A stretch of 64,000 nt of DNA from Saccharibacillus sp. O23 (GCF_002205895.1 NZ_NJDE01000025.1:206256-270255); one strand, 5' to 3'. Positions 17,568-26,716 are shown, counted from the stretch's first letter. The notes: generated from the letters alone by a model not told the origin. Made by a program: numbers and translations.

Positions 17568-18431
17568 TCAGAACTCGAACAAATCCAACTGCTGCGGTTC
17601 GTCTTCGCCGGGAAGCTTCGGCACGTTCTGACCCAGAATCGCCATCAGTTCGCGCGCGTTCTCCGCGGCGTCCCCGCCGGAGTTGTTGTTGAACACGACG
17701 AACACGTCTTGCGACTGCTTCTCCAACCGCCGCAGCCGCTCCGCCCATTCTTCCAACTCCTGCGTGTTATAGCGATAGAGATAACGCACTTCCCGCCAAT
17801 TCGGCTGGTTGGCGGACTGCCAACCGGACTCGTTGCGACCGTGCATCCGCACGATCGTCAGCGACTCGTCGGTCGCTTCCTCGACGATCGGCACGGAACC
17901 TATACCGGCCTGCGGTTCGTCGCAGACGCTGTGAATCCAGCGTTCTTCGCGCATGAATTTGAGCGTGCGTTCGCGCATCACCGGCTGGAACCAGCTCTGA
18001 TTGCGAAATTCCAGCGCGCACGGATATCCTTCCATGCGGGCGCGAATCTCGCGCAGCTTCGCCACGTTCTCGCGCGTGCAGTCGAACCAAGGCGGGAATT
18101 GGAACAGCGCGGCTTTGAGTTTGCCCGCCTGCTGCATATTGCCGATCGACAAACGGAACGCTTCGAACATTTCGTCTTCGCTGTCGAAAGGAATTTTGCC
18201 GCGCGAATGTCCGGTCATCCCTTGATACGCTTTGACGATAAACGAAAAACCGGCCGGCGTCTCTTCGACCCATTTCTCCATGTTTCGCCTGGATTGGATC
18301 GCGTAAAACATGCTGTCCACTTCGACGGTTCCGAACATTTTTCCGTACGTCACCAATTTCTGCTTGGCCGCTTCTTTGGTCGGGTAGATATAATCATGAT
18401 CGCCCCAGCCGCTCAATCCGATCGTAATCAT
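17568..18431 (-). CDS. DUF72 domain protein (YecE family)
   Basis: A 287-residue protein starting MITIGLSGWGDHDYIYP, the N-terminal signature of DUF72. Other family segments are VEVDSMFYA, FSFIVKAYQGMTGH, LFQFPPWF, ALEFRNQSW and YNTQELEEWAERLR near the C-terminus. DUF72 proteins adopt a TIM-barrel-like fold; no activity is established. No signal peptide, so cytoplasmic. AAGGAGGCGCGG precedes the ATG. It shares a direction with pfkA but is separated from it by a terminator. Confidence 0.9.
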   Translation of the reverse strand: MITIGLSGWGDHDYIYPTKEAAKQKLVTYGKMFGTVEVDSMFYAIQSRRNMEKWVEETPAGFSFIVKAYQGMTGHSRGKIPFDSEDEMFEAFRLSIGNMQQAGKLKAALFQFPPWFDCTRENVAKLREIRARMEGYPCALEFRNQSWFQPVMRERTLKFMREERWIHSVCDEPQAGIGSVPIVEEATDESLTIVRMHGRNESGWQSANQPNWREVRYLYRYNTQELEEWAERLRRLEKQSQDVFVVFNNNSGGDAAENARELMAILGQNVPKLPGEDEPQQLDLFEF

Positions 18432-18500
18432 TGGCCGCGCCTCCTTTCTTTTTTTCTTACCTTCATTACCCTTACCACCTCGGCCGCTTACGCAAACGCC

Positions 18501-18556
18501 AAAAAGCCTTCGGGCCGAAAGCCGCAGAAGAATCTGCCGCTCCGAACGCGAAGGCT
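18501..18556 (-). terminator. Compound terminator of pfkA
   Basis: On the minus strand AGCCTTCG (18549-18556) pairs with CGAAGGCT (18505-18512), enclosing an inner stem GGCAGA/TCTGCGGC, followed by TTTTTGG. Confidence 0.7.
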
Positions 18557-18578
18557 GCCGGTAAAAGCAAAACGGCGA

Positions 18579-19550
18579 TTACTGCGACAAACGCAGCGCC
18601 AGCTCGTACATTTCGTGGTCGAACGCCGTTCTGGTGTTGACGACTTTGTCGATGTCCGTCAGCGTCAATTCGCCTTTGATGATGCCGCAGGCTTTGTCGC
18701 TCTCGCCTTGAATCAGCGAGCGTACGGCGAAGTCGCCCAGACGGCTGGCGAGATTGCGGTCGAACGGAGTCGGCGTGCCGCCGCGCTGGATATGACCCAG
18801 AACGGTCACGCGCGCGTCGATCTGCTTGGAGCGCTGCGACAATTCGCGGGCGATGTCTTCGCCTTTGCCCGCGCCTTCGGCGACCACGATGATACTGTGG
18901 CGTTTGCCCATCGCGAAATTGTGCGTCATGCGCTGCGCGACTTCGTCCAGATCGTAAGGAACTTCCGGAACAAGAATCGTTTCCGCGCCCGATGCCAGAC
19001 CCGCGTGCAGCGCGATATCGCCGCAGTGACGGCCCATGACTTCCACGACCGAAGCGCGTTCGTGCGAAGACATCGTATCGCGCAGTTTGTTGATCGCGTC
19101 GACGACCACGCCTACGGCCGTATCGAAGCCGATCGTGTAGTCCGTGAACGAGATATCGTTATCGATGGTGCCCGGCAGGCCCATCGTATTGATGCCGAGC
19201 TTGCTCAGCTTGTTCGCGCCGTGGTACGAACCGTCGCCGCCGATGACGACCAAGCCGTCGATGCCGTAATTGCGAAGGATTTCCGCGCCTTTGCGCTGTC
19301 CTTCTTCGGTATAGAACTCTTTGGAACGTGCCGATTGCAGCACCGTTCCGCCGCGTTGGATGATATCGCCGACGCTGCGGAGATCCATCGAGAAGATATC
19401 GTTATTAAGCAGGCCCTGATAGCCGCGTTGAATGCCGAAGATCTCGATCCCGTGATAGATGGCGCTGCGGACGACGGCGCGAAGCGCGGCGTTCATCCCT
19501 TGGGAGTCTCCTCCGCTGGTCAATACTGCGATTTTTTTTACTGCTGACAT
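18579..19550 (-). CDS. pfkA: ATP-dependent 6-phosphofructokinase
   Basis: A 323-residue PfkA. Landmarks are VLTSGGDSQGMNAALRAVVR (ATP loop), VVIGGDGSYHGA, LPGTIDNDISFTD with the catalytic Asp, VEVMGRHCGDIAL and VLGHIQRGGTPTPFDR. It phosphorylates fructose 6-phosphate in glycolysis. The ATP-loop motif reads GGDSQG instead of the common GGDSPG (codon CAA); all other catalytic residues are intact. Unlike the usual pfkA-pyk arrangement, no pyruvate kinase gene follows, and the gene stands alone with its own terminator. AGGAGGATGCAAC precedes the ATG. Regulation by ADP or PEP is expected from the family. Confidence 0.96.
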   Translation of the reverse strand: MSAVKKIAVLTSGGDSQGMNAALRAVVRSAIYHGIEIFGIQRGYQGLLNNDIFSMDLRSVGDIIQRGGTVLQSARSKEFYTEEGQRKGAEILRNYGIDGLVVIGGDGSYHGANKLSKLGINTMGLPGTIDNDISFTDYTIGFDTAVGVVVDAINKLRDTMSSHERASVVEVMGRHCGDIALHAGLASGAETILVPEVPYDLDEVAQRMTHNFAMGKRHSIIVVAEGAGKGEDIARELSQRSKQIDARVTVLGHIQRGGTPTPFDRNLASRLGDFAVRSLIQGESDKACGIIKGELTLTDIDKVVNTRTAFDHEMYELALRLSQ

Positions 19551-19565
19551 GTTGCATCCTCCTTG

Positions 19566-20648
19566 TTAGTGCTGCTTATGTTTGCGGATCCATATACTGT
19601 TGACGAAAAAGAACAATCGCGTCAGAGGACTTCTTTTCATCAACCGTTTAGACACGATACGCACGTCTTTCTGCTCGCTGACCTTCGGATCGGACAAGTA
19701 CAGCGCGAGCAAACCTTCGATTACCATACGGTGGAAAGCGGCATGCGGAAGCCTCGCCACGTCGCGGCGCGCGCCGTTCACGATCTCTTCGACGCGGGCC
19801 AACATGGCTTCGCTGCTTTCGTAATAATTGCAGAAATTCAGGTCGCCGCCGATGCGGTCCTCTTCTTGATCGATCAGATAATCGAGCATGATATGGAGTC
19901 CGCAGACGTAAGGGAAATAGCTTTCGTAAACGGACTTCGCCGCGTCGGCATCGAAATCCTCCCGGCTCGCGCCGGCGAACAGCATGAACATGCCGAGCGT
20001 CGATCCGGTCGCGGCGGCAAATTCGTTCCAATACAAATCGGGCGCAAGATCGGCATGCCGCGCTCTCCAAGACGTCAGCGAAGGTTCCCGCAGTTCGTGC
20101 GAGATATGCTTATACACCTGAAGATCGCCGTACAGGCCGACAAGGAGACGCACATAAGGCTGAGCATAGGCGTAACCGGGCAGTTTGCGGATATTCTGCT
20201 GGCAGGTCGCGACCAGCGCGTTCAAATATCCTCCGTCTTCCTGCTCGTCGCGGAACCGGTAATAGTTGTCCGGCTGCGCCGACGGATCGATCGCGTCCAG
20301 CATCGACTTATGTAAGAGACGAAAATCTTCCGGGTCCAAAGAAGTGCTTCGATCGCACAGATTGTCGAGATAATCGCTGATGGTCTGAAGCGCCACGATC
20401 AGCGGAATAAGCACGTCTTTTCGGTCGAAATTGATTGCGGCGTATACCGATCCACCCTGACAGTGGAATTCCTTCGAGGCGATGCTCGCCAATGCTTGGG
20501 TCCGCAGCTCGGGGTCGGGAATGGTCTCGGCACGGCTCCGCCACTTCCCCAGTTCTTCCCGAACGCCCGGCAGGACGATCTTGTATACTCCCCTCATCAG
20601 GCTGATAGGGTCTTCGGGAACGGTGTGAGCGGTTCTGAGTCGGTTCAA
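19566..20648 (-). CDS. ytpB: Tetraprenyl-beta-curcumene synthase-like (YtpB, DUF2600)
   Basis: A 360-residue helical protein without Asp-rich DDxxD but with the YtpB-type motif TISDYLDNLCDRS (about 98-110) and a second acidic region LDYLIDQEEDRIGGDLNFCNYY (about 258-280). This matches the family of Bacillus subtilis YtpB, which cyclises tetraprenyl diphosphate to tetraprenyl-beta-curcumene, precursor of C35 terpenes (sesquarterpenes). It ends with a basic tail (FFFVNSIWIRKHKQH). It is 15 bp downstream-adjacent to pfkA on the same strand with its own promoter at 20720-20748, so pfkA may be cotranscribed with it. No squalene-hopene cyclase gene is adjacent. Confidence 0.85.
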   Translation of the reverse strand: MNRLRTAHTVPEDPISLMRGVYKIVLPGVREELGKWRSRAETIPDPELRTQALASIASKEFHCQGGSVYAAINFDRKDVLIPLIVALQTISDYLDNLCDRSTSLDPEDFRLLHKSMLDAIDPSAQPDNYYRFRDEQEDGGYLNALVATCQQNIRKLPGYAYAQPYVRLLVGLYGDLQVYKHISHELREPSLTSWRARHADLAPDLYWNEFAAATGSTLGMFMLFAGASREDFDADAAKSVYESYFPYVCGLHIMLDYLIDQEEDRIGGDLNFCNYYESSEAMLARVEEIVNGARRDVARLPHAAFHRMVIEGLLALYLSDPKVSEQKDVRIVSKRLMKRSPLTRLFFFVNSIWIRKHKQH

Positions 20649-20674
20649 AGCGTACCTCCAAGTGCCAGTCTTAG

Positions 20675-20695
20675 TACCTTGTCGTCGACAAGGTA
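20675..20695. repeat. Interspersed palindromic repeat, copy 3 (short form)
   Basis: TACCTTGTC-GTC-GACAAGGTA, a 21-bp palindrome with a 3-nt loop. It equals the outer arms of copy 1 (5014-5073) with the 34-bp centre missing. It lies in the ytpB leader. Confidence 0.65.
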
Positions 20696-20719
20696 TCAGG
20701 TCTACCCAAATTCTTCTCC

Positions 20720-20748
20720 ATTATAATATGAGGGTTCGTTTTGCACAA
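20720..20748 (-). promoter_or_regulatory. Sigma-A promoter of ytpB
   Basis: On the minus strand TTGTGC (20743-20748), 17-bp spacer, TATAAT (20720-20725). The palindrome at 20675-20695 falls about 20-40 nt downstream of the predicted start. Confidence 0.7.
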
Positions 20749-20939
20749 ATAACCTTCGTCATATTCTTGCTTTTTTTCATCGTTTTTTCTGCAAAAAGCG
20801 CTTGGCATTCCGCAATTTCGTCACAGTCTTCGCCGCGGCAGCCGAAAATCTTTCAAATCGGGCAAACTTTCGGTACGTCCGCCGCAACCGTTTTTCGTCA
20901 TGGTATACTGGAAGGCAAAAGATCCGAAGGAGTATGATC

Positions 20940-22253
20940 ATGTCCGACGTTCCCCTTACTTGGAGGCGGCTGCTGACGTTCTTCGTGCCGCTGGGCTTAT
21001 CCGCTTCGCTCGTCACCTTGTCTCACGTCATCATCAGCCGAACGCTCGCGACCTCCGCTTCGCCGGAGACGGTCATCGCCAGCTACGCGCTCGCCAGCAG
21101 CCTGCTCGCCGTGACCGAACGGCCGTCCACGCTGCTGCGGCAGACCTGTTCGGCGCTCGTCCGCGACAAGCTCTCGTTCCGGGCGCTGACCTTCGTCACT
21201 TACGTCTTCCTCGTCTGCGTGCTGCTGATCGGCGGCTTGATCGTCTACACCCCGATCGGCCGCGGGATCTTCGGCACGCTGTTCGGCGTGGATCGGGCGC
21301 TTCTGCCGAGCGTGCTCGCCGTCTACGGCGTGCTGATGTTCGTCAGCGTATTCTCCGTCATTCGCAATATTTATCAAGGCATCATCATCACGAACAACCG
21401 GACCAAATGGCTGACGATCGGCATGATCATCCGTCTGGCCGGCATGTATCTGTTGTCGCTCTACTTCGTGCATGTCTACGGCGTGAAGAGCGGCATCGTC
21501 GGCGCGGTGATCTTCGTGGCCGGCATGGTGATCGAAGCCGGCGTGAGTTTTCTCGAAGGACGGAATATCGCAAGGAAGATGCCGGCCAAAAAAGAAGGGC
21601 ATCCCGTGGAAACGCGCGGCGACGTATTCCGATTCTACAAACCGCTGCTGTATTCGTCGTTCGTCGCCATGTTCATCGGTCCCGCGCTCAATATCATGCT
21701 GGGCAAAACGGACGGCGTGGCGCTGGCGATCTCTTCGTTCGCCGTGGCGGGCAGCCTGATGCAGCTTACGCTGAGTTTCTTCATCTATATTCACCAGATC
21801 GTGCTCAACTATTACAAGGTCGATCCGCTGCTCGTTCGGCGTTTCGCGCTGGCGATCGGCTTCATCCCGGCCGCGCTCGTCGCCGTCATCGCGTATACGC
21901 CGCTCGGCTACTGGGTATTCGGCCATGTGATGAACGTCGAAGGCCAACTGCTGGAAGAAAGCCTTCGCACGCTGCGCGCCTTCATCCTCTATCCGCTCGT
22001 GATGCCGTGGCTCGATTACGGCAACGGACTGATTCTGCTCGGCGGGCAAACGAAGGTCATGCTGCGCTCCCAGCTGGCCAACGCGATCTGCACGATCGGC
22101 TGCCTGCTCCTGCTGATCGCGCTCGTTCCGCATTGGAACGGCATGGTAGGCGCGCTGGCGCAGTCGCTGGGCCTGCTCGCCGAAGCGACGATCATCTTCC
22201 TCGTCGTACGCCGCATGGGCCGCGAACCGAAGCTGAACCGTCCGGCCGCGTGA
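20940..22253 (+). CDS. MOP-superfamily flippase-like multi-helix membrane protein
   Basis: A 437-residue protein with about 12 membrane helices. The start LTFFVPLGLSASLVTLSHVI and the second-half start FYKPLLYSSFVAMFIGPALN resemble the repeated halves of the MATE/polysaccharide-flippase (MOP) superfamily. I do not recognise a specific subfamily, and the substrate is unknown. The ATG at 20940 is chosen because AAGGAG lies seven bases before it, too close to the ATG at 20934; the frame back to 20802 has no ribosome site. An extended -10 (TGGTATACT, 20901-20909) precedes. Divergent from ytpB, which raises a possible link to terpenoid lipid handling, but this is only proximity. Confidence 0.7.
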   Translation: MSDVPLTWRRLLTFFVPLGLSASLVTLSHVIISRTLATSASPETVIASYALASSLLAVTERPSTLLRQTCSALVRDKLSFRALTFVTYVFLVCVLLIGGLIVYTPIGRGIFGTLFGVDRALLPSVLAVYGVLMFVSVFSVIRNIYQGIIITNNRTKWLTIGMIIRLAGMYLLSLYFVHVYGVKSGIVGAVIFVAGMVIEAGVSFLEGRNIARKMPAKKEGHPVETRGDVFRFYKPLLYSSFVAMFIGPALNIMLGKTDGVALAISSFAVAGSLMQLTLSFFIYIHQIVLNYYKVDPLLVRRFALAIGFIPAALVAVIAYTPLGYWVFGHVMNVEGQLLEESLRTLRAFILYPLVMPWLDYGNGLILLGGQTKVMLRSQLANAICTIGCLLLLIALVPHWNGMVGALAQSLGLLAEATIIFLVVRRMGREPKLNRPAA

Positions 22254-22299
22254 GGAGGCTTGGCCTCCCTCCTCTGCCCGGTCCGCGAAAAACATGCAA

Positions 22300-22331
22300 A
22301 AAGGCACAGCTCCCGTAAAGGAACTGTGCCT
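22300..22331 (-). terminator. Terminator of the cold shock gene
   Basis: AGGCACAGTTCC pairs with GGAGCTGTGCC on the minus strand, followed by TTTTTGC. Confidence 0.85.
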
Positions 22332-22371
22332 GGGGTTTGCTATGTCATCAAATGTGGTAAGAAATAAATTC

Positions 22372-22569
22372 TTACAGTTTGATTACGTTAGCTGCTTGTG
22401 GTCCACGGTTTCCGTCAGTGATTTCGAATTCTACTTCTTGACCTTCGTCAAGAGTTTTGAATCCGTCGCCTTGGATTGCCGAGAAGTGAACGAAGACGTC
22501 TTCTCCGCCTTCTACGGACAAGAAACCATAACCTTTTTCTGCGTTAAACCATTTAACTGTACCTTTCAA
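22372..22569 (-). CDS. Cold shock protein, CspA/CspB family
   Basis: A 65-residue OB-fold protein, [20 protein letters not shown]...[10 protein letters not shown], with both RNP motifs (KGYGFL and DVFVHF). It binds single-stranded RNA and DNA and keeps mRNA unstructured. The start codon is TTG, with AGGAGG nine bases upstream. A consensus promoter lies at 22615-22643 and a perfect 16-bp palindrome in the short leader. Family length is exact. It is a single-gene unit. Confidence 0.97.
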   Translation of the reverse strand: MKGTVKWFNAEKGYGFLSVEGGEDVFVHFSAIQGDGFKTLDEGQEVEFEITDGNRGPQAANVIKL

Positions 22570-22590
22570 ATGAACAACCTCCTAAAAATA

Positions 22591-22643
22591 TCACCATCTA
22601 TGGTGAATAACGTTATTATACTGCAAGAAAAATCCTTTGGCAA
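22591..22643 (-). promoter_or_regulatory. Promoter and palindrome of the cold shock gene
   Basis: On the minus strand TTGCCA (22638-22643), 17-bp spacer, TATAAT (22615-22620). Just after the start site lies the perfect palindrome TCACCATCTATGGTGA (22591-22606, with a 2-nt centre), which could be an operator or a 5' hairpin. A distinct cold box was not identified. Confidence 0.7.
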
Positions 22644-22738
22644 TTGAAAACTTCAAAGCCGTGCGGACATTGCTTTTGCCGGCAGCTCTAGGGTATGATT
22701 TTAGATAAGAAACGATGTGAAACGAGGAATGGTTGATC

Positions 22739-22972
22739 ATGATGAAAAAGCACCAGATCTACAAACGGGATAATTGGAACATGATGACGGTCGAGGTTCA
22801 AGGCCGGCAGCTCGTGCTGCGCGAAATTTCCGACCAATGGGGCGAAGAAACGCACCATTTCATCAGCCGTCCGGAAATGATGGAATGGGCGAAGAACCGT
22901 TTCGACAAAGAGAAATTCGACGGCACCGACGAGGAATGGCAAACCATCATGGCCGCGCTCAAGGAAGTGTGA
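22739..22972 (+). CDS. Small hypothetical soluble protein (77 aa)
   Basis: MMKKHQIYKRDNWNMMTVEVQGRQLVLREISDQWGEETHHF... is a short alpha/beta protein with no membrane segment and no Cys. I do not recognise a characterised family. The tail contains RPEMMEWAKNRFDKEKFDGTDEEWQTIMAAL, probably two helices. The start is one of two adjacent ATGs at 22739/22742 after ACGAGGAATGG. Only 6 bp separate it from the next small membrane protein gene, suggesting an operon. Confidence 0.65.
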   Translation: MMKKHQIYKRDNWNMMTVEVQGRQLVLREISDQWGEETHHFISRPEMMEWAKNRFDKEKFDGTDEEWQTIMAALKEV

Positions 22973-22978
22973 CCGGCG

Positions 22979-23158
22979 ATGAATACCACCAATCTGGCCG
23001 TTCTGGTCGTATCGACGCTGCTGCTGGGCGGCGTCCTCATTTTTTATCGGGAGAGCCTTACGCCCAAGCTGAGACGGATTCTGGCTACCGCCGCCGCCGT
23101 CATGCTTCTGCTCACGTTTGTCCTGTTGGTCTATACGCTGTTCACCATCGGGTCCTGA
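22979..23158 (+). CDS. Small two-helix membrane protein (59 aa)
   Basis: An intact frame MNTTNLAVLVVSTLLLGGVLIFYRE...RRILATAAAVMLLLTFVLLVYTLFTIGS with two hydrophobic helices (about 6-23 and 35-57) around a short basic loop. The stop is TGA at 23156-23158. The ribosome site is weak (GTGACCGGCG, part of the preceding stop region), consistent with coupling to the gene ending 6 bp upstream. Unrecognised; short but with clear membrane topology and good codon use for this genome. Confidence 0.55.
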   Translation: MNTTNLAVLVVSTLLLGGVLIFYRESLTPKLRRILATAAAVMLLLTFVLLVYTLFTIGS

Positions 23159-23219
23159 ACCTTCTTCGGCGATCATCCGTTGACGGCCAAGCCGAATAAC
23201 CCTGAGGAGGTTTCCGAAC

Positions 23220-25022
23220 ATGAGTACATTGCCTACAACCCTGCCTAAACGAAGCGAAGTGGCCGCCGAACATCAATGGAAGCTGAGCGACCTGTTCGCC
23301 GATCAAGCATCCTGGGACGCGACCTACGCCGAAACCAAAGAACAACTCAAGAAATTCGAGGACTTCCGCGGCAAGCTGAGCGACGCGCAAACGATCGGCG
23401 AGTGCTTCCGCTTCGAAGACGAAGTCTCGCTGAAGCTCGAACAGCTCTACGTCTATACGCATCTGTATCACGACCAAGACACGGCGAACCCGACCTACCA
23501 AGCGTTGACGCAAAAAGGCCGCAAGCTGCTGGTCGACGCCGGCGAAGCGCTCTCCTTTATCACGCCGGAGATTCTGTCGCTCGACGACGCGAAGCTGGAC
23601 GAACTGATCGGAGACGAATCGCTTAAGGAATACCGCTTCACCCTTCAAGAGATGAAACGGGAGAAAGCGCATGTGTTGACGCAGGCGGAAGAAGCGCTGC
23701 TGGCTCAAGTCGGCAATCTGTCGCAGGCGCCGCAGAACATTTTCGGCATGCTCAACAATGCGGATCTGAAATTCCCGAACATCAAAGACGAAAACGGTGT
23801 CGAGGTCGAACTGACGCACGGCAGCTATATTCAATTCTTGGAGAGCCCGAATGCGGAAGTCCGCCGCCAAGCGTTCCAAGCCGTATACGGCACGTACGCC
23901 AAGCTCAAGAACACGATCGGCGCGTCGCTGACGGCCAACGTGAACAAAAACATTTTCTACTCCCGCGTGCGGAAATATCCGTCCGTGCTGGAAATGAAAC
24001 TCTACGGCGATAACGTTCCGGTATCCGTCTACGACAACCTCGTCGACGCGATCCACGAGAGCCTGCCGATTCTCCACCGCTACATGCGCCTGCGCAAGAA
24101 GCTGATGGGCGTGGACGAACTGCATATGTACGACCTGTTCGCTCCGCTGGTGGAAGAGTTCAAGATGGACATCACGTACGACGAAGCGAAGCAAACGGTG
24201 ATCGACGGTCTGCAGCCGCTCGGCGAAGATTACCTGACCGTGCTGAAGAACAGCTTCGAAGAAGGCTGGATCGACATTTACGAAAACGAAGGCAAGCGGA
24301 CCGGAGCTTATTCTTCCGGCGCTTACGGCGTTCACCCGTACGTCCTGCTCAACCACAAAGACAACCTGAACAGCATGTTCACGTTGGCGCACGAGATGGG
24401 CCACGCGCTGCATTCGTATTATTCCGATACCAATCAGAGCTACCGCAGCGCCCAATACACGATCTTCTTGGCCGAAGTGGCTTCGACGACCAACGAAGCG
24501 CTGCTGATGGATTATCTGCTCAAGAAAGCGACCGATCCGAAAGAAAAAATGTATCTGCTCACGTATTACGCGGATCAATTCCGGACGACGGTCTTCCGTC
24601 AGACGATGTTCGCGGAATTCGAGAAGATCATTCACGCGCGCACGGAAGCCGGCGAATCGCTTACGCCTCAAGATCTGTCGAGCATCTATTACGACCTGAA
24701 CGTGAAATACCACGGTCCGGACATGGTGGTCGATCAAGACATCGAGATGGAATGGGCGCGCATCCCGCACTTCTATAACAGCTTCTACGTCTACAAATAC
24801 GCGACCGGCTTCTCCGCCGCGACGAGCTTCTCCAAGCAGATCCTCGACGAAGGCGCGCCGGCGGTCGAACGCTATCTCGGCTTCCTGAAGAGCGGCGGCA
24901 GCGACTATTCGATCAACATTCTGCAAAAAGCCGGCGTCGACATGTCTTCCCCGGAACCGGTACGCGAAGCGATGAGCGTATTCGAAGCTTTGATCGAGCA
25001 AATGGAACAGCTCTCCGAATAA
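23220..25022 (+). CDS. pepF: Oligoendopeptidase F
   Basis: A 600-residue M3 family zinc endopeptidase. The active site is HEMGHALHSYYSD (H391, E392, H395), and the third ligand Glu lies in FLAEVASTTNEALL. N-terminal helices (about 15-190) form the lid typical of PepF. It hydrolyses short peptides in the cytoplasm, with roles in peptide turnover and sporulation control in Bacillus relatives. GAGGAGG precedes the ATG. Full length for the family. It follows two small protein genes in the same direction at a 61-bp gap. Confidence 0.95.
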   Translation: MSTLPTTLPKRSEVAAEHQWKLSDLFADQASWDATYAETKEQLKKFEDFRGKLSDAQTIGECFRFEDEVSLKLEQLYVYTHLYHDQDTANPTYQALTQKGRKLLVDAGEALSFITPEILSLDDAKLDELIGDESLKEYRFTLQEMKREKAHVLTQAEEALLAQVGNLSQAPQNIFGMLNNADLKFPNIKDENGVEVELTHGSYIQFLESPNAEVRRQAFQAVYGTYAKLKNTIGASLTANVNKNIFYSRVRKYPSVLEMKLYGDNVPVSVYDNLVDAIHESLPILHRYMRLRKKLMGVDELHMYDLFAPLVEEFKMDITYDEAKQTVIDGLQPLGEDYLTVLKNSFEEGWIDIYENEGKRTGAYSSGAYGVHPYVLLNHKDNLNSMFTLAHEMGHALHSYYSDTNQSYRSAQYTIFLAEVASTTNEALLMDYLLKKATDPKEKMYLLTYYADQFRTTVFRQTMFAEFEKIIHARTEAGESLTPQDLSSIYYDLNVKYHGPDMVVDQDIEMEWARIPHFYNSFYVYKYATGFSAATSFSKQILDEGAPAVERYLGFLKSGGSDYSINILQKAGVDMSSPEPVREAMSVFEALIEQMEQLSE

Positions 25023-25104
25023 GGGCGAAGCTTCCTGCGTCAAAACTCCCCCTAGCGGCTAATGATGCTCAGAAGCAACAAGGCGAAAGGGGTTGTCCTT
25101 ATTC

Positions 25105-25509
25105 ATGAAAGCACAATGGTCTCTGATTCTCATGTTACTCTTCGCGGTGATTATCGCGATCTTCGCGGTCATCAACGTGAATCCGGTGGAAGTCAATTTC
25201 CTGTTCGGTTACGCGGACGTTCCGTTGATCCTGCTCATTCTCGGCAGCGCTTTGTTCGGCGGGCTCGCGGTCGGCATGTTCGGCATCTATCGCCTTTTCC
25301 GTACGCAGCGCGAGCTGAAGAAGCTGCGTCTGGAGCACGAGAAGCTGCGCGGCCAATCGACGGTAGCGGCAACGCCTTCCGTCTCCTCGACGATGACGCC
25401 TCCGGCTTACGACGAGCCGACGGTATCGGCCGATCCGACGCCGCTGGAGCCGATCTCGGACGATCTGGACCGCGCGCGCGATTCGCGTTCGTTCCGGATC
25501 GATAAGTAA
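25105..25509 (+). CDS. LapA domain protein (DUF1049)
   Basis: A 134-residue protein with two helices (about 3-23 and 40-62): WSLILMLLFAVIIAIFAVINVNPVEVNFLFG then PLILLILGSALFGGLAVG. This is the lipopolysaccharide-assembly-protein-A-like domain, found widely in Gram-positives without a known role. After a basic coiled segment (RTQRELKKLRLEHEKLRGQ) comes a Pro/Thr/Asp-rich cytoplasmic tail. The ATG at 25105 (MKAQWSL) is preferred to the TTG at 25093, which abuts the AAAGGGG ribosome site. Confidence 0.8.
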   Translation: MKAQWSLILMLLFAVIIAIFAVINVNPVEVNFLFGYADVPLILLILGSALFGGLAVGMFGIYRLFRTQRELKKLRLEHEKLRGQSTVAATPSVSSTMTPPAYDEPTVSADPTPLEPISDDLDRARDSRSFRIDK

Positions 25510-25678
25510 TCGGATTTCCTTTTTATCGAATTAGCGTTTTGCCGAGTTTCATACGTTCGCGAAGAAACAGCCGCCTTGTTTCGGGCGCATGCGCAGCTCA
25601 CCGGCCGCGATGCGCTCGAAGCAAGCGGTTTTCTTCTTGAGCGTCCCTTTTATTCTATATTCATGGAGGTTTCTGATC

Positions 25679-26716
25679 ATGACCGTACATATCGACGAAG
25701 ATTACGTAGTGACCCTGCTCAAAAAACTGCTCGACACCCCGAGCCCGACCGGCTATACGCATCACATTATCGACATGATCCGCGAAGAAGCGGAGAAGCT
25801 CGGATTCCCCGTGACGTTTAACGAAAAAGGCGGCGCGATCATCAGCATGGAAGGCGAAAACGATTCCTATACGGTCGGCCTGAGCGGCCACGTGGACACG
25901 CTGGGCGCGATGGTCCGTTCGATCACCCCGCACGGCACGCTCAAACTCACGTCGCTCGGCGGCTTCGCCATGTCCAGCATCGAAAACGAATACTGCATCA
26001 TTCATACCCGCGGCGGCAAAACGTATACCGGCACGATCTTGACCCAGCACCCTTCCGTCCATGTCTACGCCGACGCGCGCGATTTCAAACGTTCGGAAGA
26101 ACATATGGAAGTGCGGATCGACGAGCTGGTCTCTTCCCGCGAAGAAGTCGAAGCGCTGGGTATCCGCACCGGCGATTATATCTCGTTCGACGCCCGCGCC
26201 GTAGTCACCGAGAGCGGTTATATCAAGTCGCGCCACCTCGACGACAAAGCCAGCGTAGCGGCGCTGTTCGGCCTGCTGGAATCGGCCAAACGCGAAGGAT
26301 GGAAACCGAAACAGAACGTCAAGATCCTGATCTCCAACTATGAAGAAGTCGGCCACGGCACCGCTTATATTCCGGGCGATATCGCCGAACTGATCGCGGT
26401 GGACATGGGCTGCATGGGCGACGATCTGAACTGCAAAGAGACCGACGTCTCGATCTGCGCCAAAGACTCTTCCGGCCCTTACGATTACCAGATGACCGGC
26501 AAACTGATCGAGCTGTGCGAAGCGGAAAAGATCGAACATGTCGTGGATATCTATCCGTTCTACGGCTCCGACGCCTCGGCCGCGCTGCGCGGCGGCAGCA
26601 ATATCCGCGCCGCTCTGATCGGTCCCGGCGTGCATGCTTCGCACTCGATGGAACGCACGCATACCCGCGCCGTGATCGGTACGGCCCGCCTGTTGTGCGC
26701 TTATGTCCGAGCCTAA
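25679..26716 (+). CDS. M42 family metallopeptidase
   Basis: A 345-residue aminopeptidase of the M42 (glutamyl aminopeptidase/endoglucanase-like) family. Metal-site segments are GLSGHVDTLG (His), SRHLDDKAS (bridging Asp), NYEEVGHG (catalytic Glu pair), AVDMG and HASHSMERT (last His). Such enzymes form large cytoplasmic tetrahedral shells that trim peptides. The start ATG has GGAGGT upstream; the ORF extension to 25589 is spurious. The last 14 bases overlap the next gene, showing coupling. Confidence 0.92.
   Translation: MTVHIDEDYVVTLLKKLLDTPSPTGYTHHIIDMIREEAEKLGFPVTFNEKGGAIISMEGENDSYTVGLSGHVDTLGAMVRSITPHGTLKLTSLGGFAMSSIENEYCIIHTRGGKTYTGTILTQHPSVHVYADARDFKRSEEHMEVRIDELVSSREEVEALGIRTGDYISFDARAVVTESGYIKSRHLDDKASVAALFGLLESAKREGWKPKQNVKILISNYEEVGHGTAYIPGDIAELIAVDMGCMGDDLNCKETDVSICAKDSSGPYDYQMTGKLIELCEAEKIEHVVDIYPFYGSDASAALRGGSNIRAALIGPGVHASHSMERTHTRAVIGTARLLCAYVRA

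Noticed and set aside
18579..19550. Q replacing P in the ATP-loop GGDSPG of phosphofructokinase as a sign of altered function
   Set aside because: All catalytic and effector segments are intact, and I believe this change also occurs in other Paenibacillaceae PfkA, so it is likely a lineage trait.
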